Assembly: GCF_000632225.1 (NCBI RefSeq)
Contig: NZ_JFYV01000001.1
Span: forward strand, 62,001-126,000
Length of the DNA: 64,000 nt
From: Sphingomonas sp. RIT328
GTDB lineage: Bacteria; Pseudomonadota; Alphaproteobacteria; Sphingomonadales; Sphingomonadaceae
Direction of reading: 5' to 3'
The notes under the pieces were generated by a model that saw nothing but the letters and a program-made list of their open reading frames with translations, did not search any database and was not told where the DNA came from. A program made the translations under genes and the position numbers. Positions 59,677 through 64,000 of the stretch are shown here, one piece after another; positions within the stretch are counted from its first letter, which is position 1, and each line of letters begins with the position of its first letter.

Positions 59677-60474
59677 GTGGAGCATGCCTCTGGCATGGCT
59701 TTGATGATCGACACCAGGGAGGAGCAATTCGCGAGCGATCTCGACTTCCTCCTTCACTTCCAGAATGTCCTGCTTCGAGCAGTCGAAGGTGCACGGGACG
59801 CAGCGATCGACCAAGAATATCGCGCAATGCGCGCAGCCCTAATAGCTGATCCAAAGTATGAGCAACTAGTTCCCGAATTCGTCAACCGCCACCACGACCT
59901 TGGTAGTCTGTGGCCAACCCTCAAGAGCTTCTCTCCGCAATGGGAACCCCGCCGGGTCGAGGTGCGTCGACAGTTTAAGCCATCGATCGCCCAAGCTGAC
60001 CGAGCCGACCCGTTCGCGTCGACGGCGCAGCAACAATGGCTAGGAGACCCTCCCTACGATTCGACGGCGTGGACGGGAGGGGTGACGACTGCATCGCGCT
60101 TGGCATCTGCAAAGACTTTGCTTCCCGTCGCACGCGCGGCAGTTGAGCGCCTGATCGAGAGCCTAGATGAGCCGCGGCACAACGGCGGCCCGCCTCTCGA
60201 TGAGACCGTAGAAGCTATTCAATCGCTCCGTGCCCTCCACTCTTTGCTCGGCGAGATTATCGACGCTGCCGATGACGGGGCGCTCGACAGAGCGTACAAC
60301 GAGGGGATGGTCGCCGAGGCTTGCCGATACGCAAAGCGCGCGGCGAAAAAGCTGCGAGATGATCCCATGCCATACGCCATGTCGGCTCTGTTGCTTGCCG
60401 TGTTCACTGCCTGTGGCTTTCCTGGCGTCGGCGGCTATCTCGGCGGTGTCGCGGCTAACGTACACCGGAAGTGA
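59677..60474 (+). CDS. Hypothetical protein with HNGGPPLD motif
   Basis: 265 residues from GTG 59677 (ATG 59695 or 59704 possible). A helical soluble body (DFLLHFQNVLLRAVEGARDA) is followed by RHNGGPPLDETVEAIQSLRA, a short motif that recurs in alphaproteobacterial mobile-element proteins, and a C-terminal hydrophobic segment (AMSALLLAVFTACGFPGVGG). The only rightward gene in the accessory zone. Function unknown. Confidence 0.65.
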   Translation: MEHASGMALMIDTREEQFASDLDFLLHFQNVLLRAVEGARDAAIDQEYRAMRAALIADPKYEQLVPEFVNRHHDLGSLWPTLKSFSPQWEPRRVEVRRQFKPSIAQADRADPFASTAQQQWLGDPPYDSTAWTGGVTTASRLASAKTLLPVARAAVERLIESLDEPRHNGGPPLDETVEAIQSLRALHSLLGEIIDAADDGALDRAYNEGMVAEACRYAKRAAKKLRDDPMPYAMSALLLAVFTACGFPGVGGYLGGVAANVHRK

Positions 60475-60500
60475 TTTTCATCTTGGGTATCCTGGCAGGG

Positions 60501-61367
60501 TTAACTGGACGCAAAATAGGTCGCGCCCGGGAAATACTTACCAACGTTGCCGATATCACCCATATCAAACCCTAGGATTTGGTACTCGAACCGTTGCTGA
60601 GTTAAAAGGCTGGGCCCGATTTGAGGGAATGGATTGGCCATTTCAAATGTAATTGGGCGAAGCCCAGGGCGTAACTCCACGCCACTCGGCGTGGCCACCG
60701 CGAACTGCTGGAACCCAGAAACACTGGGTACGTCTGGGTCGTTCATCACCTGCCGTAAAATTTCGAGAGGGTTGACAATGGCTGGGGTCGCCTCGGTCGC
60801 CGCTTCCACGATTTTATCTAGTATTTCCGTGACTTTTGATCCGCCTGATCCCAAGGCGGCTAGCCCACCGCGTGTCACCTGAGTGAGCTCAATCGCGCTA
60901 CCGACCGCGATCCCAGTCTCATCTAGATCGACGCGGATCTCGTACGCTTGAGCCGGCGCTTCCGGCCTATCTCTCCCGAAGACCAGACCATCAAACAAAT
61001 GTTGATCGCTCCCGTCCCATTTGCGACGTTCGTTTACAACGATTGCTGCGCATCGCGCATAGAGCTCGGCCACTTCTACAACCGTTGGTCCATCGTCAAA
61101 TTCACCGTGCACAAGCAGGTTTTGGAGACATGTGCTAGCCAACCCGTTGGCAGTCTGCCCTGCAAAGACATTCCCAGCAAACGCGAAACCCATACTGGGT
61201 AGCCGGTGCTTGTTGGTTTCAATCAACTTGCCGTGTTTGTTGAGGATAATTGGAACGCTAAAAATCTTCGGTCCAGCCTCACCAACGGTCCTCATCGCTG
61301 ATCCGAAGCGCGTGTCCGCCACTACAGCGATGCCTTCCACGGTTTGCCAAGCCAGAACAAGAGTCAT
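60501..61367 (-). CDS. Proteasome-like Ntn hydrolase
   Basis: 288 residues starting MTLVLAWQTVEGIAVVADTR. After Met removal Thr1 is the N-terminal nucleophile, Asp17 lies in VVADTR and Lys33 in GPKIF, the exact 1/17/33 spacing of proteasome beta subunits and HslV. LPSMGFAFAGNVFAG and AALGSGGSKV match the following sandwich strands and the GSG loop. There is no propeptide, as in HslV. It follows the gene at 61424 by 56 bases, on the same strand. The substrate is unknown; protease or peptidase activity is inferred from fold only. No HslU-type ATPase is nearby. Confidence 0.75.
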   Translation of the reverse strand: MTLVLAWQTVEGIAVVADTRFGSAMRTVGEAGPKIFSVPIILNKHGKLIETNKHRLPSMGFAFAGNVFAGQTANGLASTCLQNLLVHGEFDDGPTVVEVAELYARCAAIVVNERRKWDGSDQHLFDGLVFGRDRPEAPAQAYEIRVDLDETGIAVGSAIELTQVTRGGLAALGSGGSKVTEILDKIVEAATEATPAIVNPLEILRQVMNDPDVPSVSGFQQFAVATPSGVELRPGLRPITFEMANPFPQIGPSLLTQQRFEYQILGFDMGDIGNVGKYFPGATYFASS

Positions 61368-61423
61368 GAAGTCGCTTTCACTTACCTAAATTTCCGAATG
61401 CAAGATTCCAAGAGAGAAGCATT

Positions 61424-62644
61424 CTACTTGGATAATGCCTTTGCAAGAAGGCCTTGGAGGCCGATATCTGCTGGTCCGTCCTCTTTCACTATCCCGTCGG
61501 GCGTGGATCGGAAAAGCGCATTAAGAATTATTTGCCGGTCCGCTTCTCCAGCCGCGTTCTCACCTGTCAGCGCTAGGTAGGTCGTCGTCATCGTTGCGCG
61601 CTCTTCGGCGTCATTGCGCAGGTGGTGCTCGCTTAGGTACAACTTCGTCAGGAGCCGACCGATCCAAAACGAGAGCGTTGAAAGGAGCAGAAGCCCACCG
61701 GACACAACGACGTAGAGGGCTACAGGCGACTTCGAGTCTTTTGTATCGGGGTGATTTAGCAAAAAATAACCGGACGCGATAAAGACTACGCCAAGCACCA
61801 AAATCGTAACTGGAAAATACCAGAATAATAGATTTCTCGCGGCGGCCTCTCTGCCGGCATGCTCTGCGGCTTTACCATCCCAATACTCGACCGGAGCCTT
61901 TAAGCTCATAAACTCTCGATAAGACGCCTCGGTGGTTTGAATGCTTGAGATCGCGGCGATACTGCGGCTCTCAAAAGTTGCGACACTCTCATCAGCTGCT
62001 AGTTGCCAGCCGGACTGCGTATCGCTCCATTTACGTCGGCGTACATCAAAAATGCGGCGAGCGATGCCTCGAAGCCTATTGGTGATCTCAAGATTTGATC
62101 TTTCCCGACGCTCCATTTCCTCCTCAAGCTTCTCTTGGAGGCTCCGCGTTGCCATGCGAAAGTTAGTTCTCTCCCGCTTTAGTCGTTCGCTCCAATCAGA
62201 CGAATTCCTGATATCGGGAAGCGCGCTTAAAAGCAGGCCAACAATTTCCTCCCGCGTCGTCATGTGCTGTGTGGTCAGGCGTTGTTTTATGAAGCCGTAA
62301 GCTGCGACGGCGGCGACATCTCCCGAGGTTTCTTTTATATCTAAGACCAACGATCCGTCATTCGTTGTTGATATGAGAATAAGGCTGCTGGACAGTGGTA
62401 TCAAATACTCACGAGCGAATTCTAGGGACTGTCCCTGCGTTTTCAGTGACTGGATGTTTTCCAGTAGGCCGTTCCAATTGCTCTGCAATTCTGAAGCTAA
62501 GCCCCACCGATCGGTCCGTTGGTCACCTGGGACCATCCACGCCCACCGACTGCGTTCTTTTTCAATCCACCTTATCAGATCATCGTAGGACCGAACGGTG
62601 ACGTCGCCATCAATGCCGATCGAGAATGTCAGCGGCTCCGACAT
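61424..62644 (-). CDS. Coiled-coil two-TM protein (DUF6161-like)
   Basis: 406 residues with a strong AAGGAGG site. An N-terminal domain (SIGIDGDVTVRSYDDLIRWI) leads to long helical coiled coils (about 150-260, LKRERTNFRMATRSLQEKLE). Two TM helices (FPVTILVLGVVFIASGYFLL, LYVVVSGGLLLLSTLSFWIG) are followed by a C-terminal domain with TTTYLALTGENAAG and LNALFRSTPDGIVKEDGPAD, resembling the DUF6161 family of mobile-element membrane proteins. It probably forms an operon with the Ntn hydrolase; a membrane sensor/effector role is inferred. Confidence 0.72.
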   Translation of the reverse strand: MSEPLTFSIGIDGDVTVRSYDDLIRWIEKERSRWAWMVPGDQRTDRWGLASELQSNWNGLLENIQSLKTQGQSLEFAREYLIPLSSSLILISTTNDGSLVLDIKETSGDVAAVAAYGFIKQRLTTQHMTTREEIVGLLLSALPDIRNSSDWSERLKRERTNFRMATRSLQEKLEEEMERRERSNLEITNRLRGIARRIFDVRRRKWSDTQSGWQLAADESVATFESRSIAAISSIQTTEASYREFMSLKAPVEYWDGKAAEHAGREAAARNLLFWYFPVTILVLGVVFIASGYFLLNHPDTKDSKSPVALYVVVSGGLLLLSTLSFWIGRLLTKLYLSEHHLRNDAEERATMTTTYLALTGENAAGEADRQIILNALFRSTPDGIVKEDGPADIGLQGLLAKALSK

Positions 62645-62768
62645 AATCCCTCCTTGTTCGATCTGCAGGCCTAAGCTCGTCGGGTTACCATACTGCCAAG
62701 CATGTCAAATTTCGGTACCTGTGCTATCGGTCATACAGTTGCCATCAAAAACTTACGTTTGTGCCGTG

Positions 62769-62787
62769 TTCCCTTCACCCGCTCCAT
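62769..62787 (+). repeat. attR core repeat
   Basis: Same 19 bases as the 3' end of tRNA-Gly(CCC) at 18268-18286, without the rest of a tRNA. It marks the right prophage end. The bases just before it encode, on the minus strand, an alternative recombinase C-terminus in the excised circle. Confidence 0.9.
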
Positions 62788-62955
62788 TCCCGTATCCCTG
62801 AGCGCACGCACGGTTCAGGCCCCGGCTCGAGCGCCCGCCGATGTTCGCCGTGGAGGCGAAGGCCATGCATGACAGCGCCTTAGCGGAGCGCTCATCGCAC
62901 TAATTTCGTTGCCCGATCGCGGGAACCCCAGGCCGCCTCGCGGGTCGCACCGTGC

Positions 62956-63516
62956 ATGAACCTCGTCGCGCCCGCGTTCGCCACCCTTGCCATCTCCCGT
63001 GTCATGCGGCCCGGGCACGAACAGGCGTTCGAGCCGTGGGCGGATCGCTGCGTCGCCGCGGCGCAGGCCCAGCCGCGGTTCCGCTGCGCGGTGCGGCTGG
63101 CGCAGGCGGGCGGGCTGCATCATCTGCTGCTGCAATTCGGCGACCGGACGGCGCTTGACGCCTGGACGGGGCAGGACGGCTATCGCGCGCTGTCCGACGA
63201 GGCGGACGATTTCTCGGTCGGGCTCGACCAGTCCGATGCCGGCACGCTGCTCGCCTTCACGCTGCCGAGCGAGGCGGCGGCGCGCAAGTGGAAGACGGCC
63301 TGCGTCACCTGGATCGGCGTCGTGCCGACCCTGCTGATCGTCAGCGCGGTGATCGGCTGGCTGCTGCCCGGTGCGCCCAAGGTGGTGCAGCAGATCCTGT
63401 CGTCGGTGATCCTTACCGCGGCGCTGACCTGGCTGATTCTGCCCAAGGTGCGCGGCTGGTCGCGTTTCTGGATGCTGCAGGACGAGCGCGGCCAGTTGTT
63501 GCGCAACGCCGAGTGA
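62956..63516 (+). CDS. ABM-domain (antibiotic biosynthesis monooxygenase-like) membrane protein
   Basis: 186 residues. The N-terminal 95 residues form an ABM dimeric alpha-beta barrel (PGHEQAFEPWADRCVAAAQA, HHLLLQFGDRTALDAWTGQ). Two C-terminal TM helices follow (WIGVVPTLLIVSAVIGWLLP, ILSSVILTAALTWLIL). It is a chromosomal gene outside the prophage, in normal high GC. Probably a membrane-bound quinol or small-molecule oxygenase-like protein; substrate unknown. Confidence 0.82.
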   Translation: MNLVAPAFATLAISRVMRPGHEQAFEPWADRCVAAAQAQPRFRCAVRLAQAGGLHHLLLQFGDRTALDAWTGQDGYRALSDEADDFSVGLDQSDAGTLLAFTLPSEAAARKWKTACVTWIGVVPTLLIVSAVIGWLLPGAPKVVQQILSSVILTAALTWLILPKVRGWSRFWMLQDERGQLLRNAE

Positions 63517-63849
63517 CTCATCGTCGGCGCGCGATCACGCTCATTGTCAGCGTCTCGCCCAGCCGACGGGGATGATCGGCAGGACGGGTCTGGACGGTCG
63601 CGAGGTCTGCGTCCGCGGCGAGGGCGCCGGATCGATGCTGCCGCAGCTCGCGACCGTCGTCATGGCAAGACGGCGCCGGTCGCCATGACGAACGCCACAA
63701 GCATCCGTCGGTTGACCAAGTACGCCGGCAAGCCGCCCGCGCGCCGCTTTGCGCGGGCGCGCCGGGGCGGTAGAGGGGCCGACAGCGCCAGGGCCGCTGC
63801 CCCGTCGGCGATTGGCCCGGCGCGCTCTAGCTGACGAAAGCGAGCTGTT
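63517..63849. other. Intergenic region with GC hairpin
   Basis: 333 bases without a convincing gene. An 8-base-pair stem GCCCGCGC/GCGCGGGC (63735-63742 with 63751-63758) is present, without a T run; it may end transcription of the ABM gene. The promoter of the next gene should lie after it. Confidence 0.45.
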
Positions 63850-64000
63850 ATGACCGACACTTCCTACGATACGCGCCTCGGCCTGTTGATCGACGGCGAG
63901 TGGATCACCGATCGCGAGACGCAACCGGTGCTCGATCCCGCCACCGGGGCGACGCTGGCGCAGGTGCCGCTGGCCACCGCCGCCGATCTCGATCGCGCGC
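63850..64000 (+). CDS. Aldehyde dehydrogenase family protein, N-terminus, cut by window edge
   Basis: 50 residues are visible: MTDTSYDTRLGLLIDGEWIT followed by VLDPATGATLAQVPLATAADLDRA. The LLIDGEW and DPATG signatures are typical of NAD(P)-dependent aldehyde dehydrogenases, for example the succinate-semialdehyde type. The catalytic Cys and Glu lie beyond the window, so the substrate class cannot be told. Confidence 0.85.
   Translation, partial: MTDTSYDTRLGLLIDGEWITDRETQPVLDPATGATLAQVPLATAADLDRA

Larger units (their letters stand above)
18268..62787. mobile_element. Complete-looking siphovirus-type prophage (about 44.5 kb)
   Basis: Bounded by a 19-base direct repeat: the 3' end of tRNA-Gly at 18268-18286 and a copy at 62769-62787. 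It contains, in a sensible order, a recombinase, repressor/Cro switch, replication, packaging, capsid, tail, lysis and accessory genes. All core modules read through with no frameshift other than the programmed one in the tail chaperone, so it may be inducible. HK97-type head genes and a lambda-like tail module indicate a siphovirus. Confidence 0.95.

Noticed and set aside
63547..63924. Minus-strand frame of 125 codons
   Set aside because: Arg/Ala/Pro-rich, begins inside the aldehyde dehydrogenase gene and shows no family features.

Overview
The window looks like a chromosomal segment of a high-GC sphingomonad (Sphingomonas-like alphaproteobacterium). The basis is the GC- and alanine/arginine-rich coding style, a large TonB-dependent receptor of the carbohydrate type, and gene families typical of that group. 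It has three parts: a hexosamine/glycan utilisation locus (1-17566), a complete-looking tailed-phage prophage of about 44.5 kb (18268-62787), and a short stretch of ordinary chromosome (62788-64000).

Region 1 (1-17566) is a glycan foraging cluster. On the minus strand are a beta-mannosidase (cut by the window edge), a secreted GH20 beta-N-acetylhexosaminidase and a TonB-dependent receptor. On the plus strand are a CutC-family protein and then a GntR/UTRA regulator, a SIS-type glucosamine-6-phosphate deaminase, nagA, a GH2 glycosidase with a Tat-like signal, a fused EIIA-HPr-EI PTS protein and the PTS EIICB transporter nagE; most of the last six are joined by 4-base overlaps. Mannosidase, hexosaminidase and GH2 galactosidase-type activities together suggest trimming of N-glycans or mixed hexosamine oligosaccharides. 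GlcNAc would then enter by the PTS, be deacetylated and deaminated, and feed fructose-6-phosphate to glycolysis. Shared AATACC direct repeats lie upstream of the hexosaminidase and of the PTS genes and are candidate operators.

Region 2 is a prophage integrated in the 3' end of tRNA-Gly(CCC), bounded by a 19-base direct repeat. From left to right it holds: a leftward operon of small genes ending in a large serine recombinase, whose last codons lie inside the tRNA gene; a lambda-like switch (S24/LexA-type repressor flanked by two groups of near-identical dyad operators, with a Cro-like gene); replication genes ending in a prim-pol/helicase followed by a dense cluster of CCTCCCAA iterons (candidate origin); HNH, terminase, portal, S49 protease and HK97-type capsid; head-tail and siphovirus tail genes including a -1 programmed frameshift on GGGAAAG; a tape measure with 120-base tandem repeats; a mosaic tail fibre; and holin-like and GH19-like lysis genes followed by further structural-type genes. 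GC-rich stem-loops occupy almost every gap longer than about 50 bases in the late operon.

The right end of the prophage (about 55.5-62.7 kb) is an accessory zone, visibly poorer in GC after 56.4 kb. It contains a leftward operon of four small genes, several predicted membrane proteins of unknown function, a 5' half of a tRNA-Val(TAC), and a two-gene unit made of a coiled-coil two-TM protein and a proteasome-like Ntn hydrolase with Thr1/Asp17/Lys33 in exact proteasome spacing. This pair is the best candidate here for an undescribed cargo system. Chromosome resumes with an ABM-domain membrane protein and the start of an aldehyde dehydrogenase.
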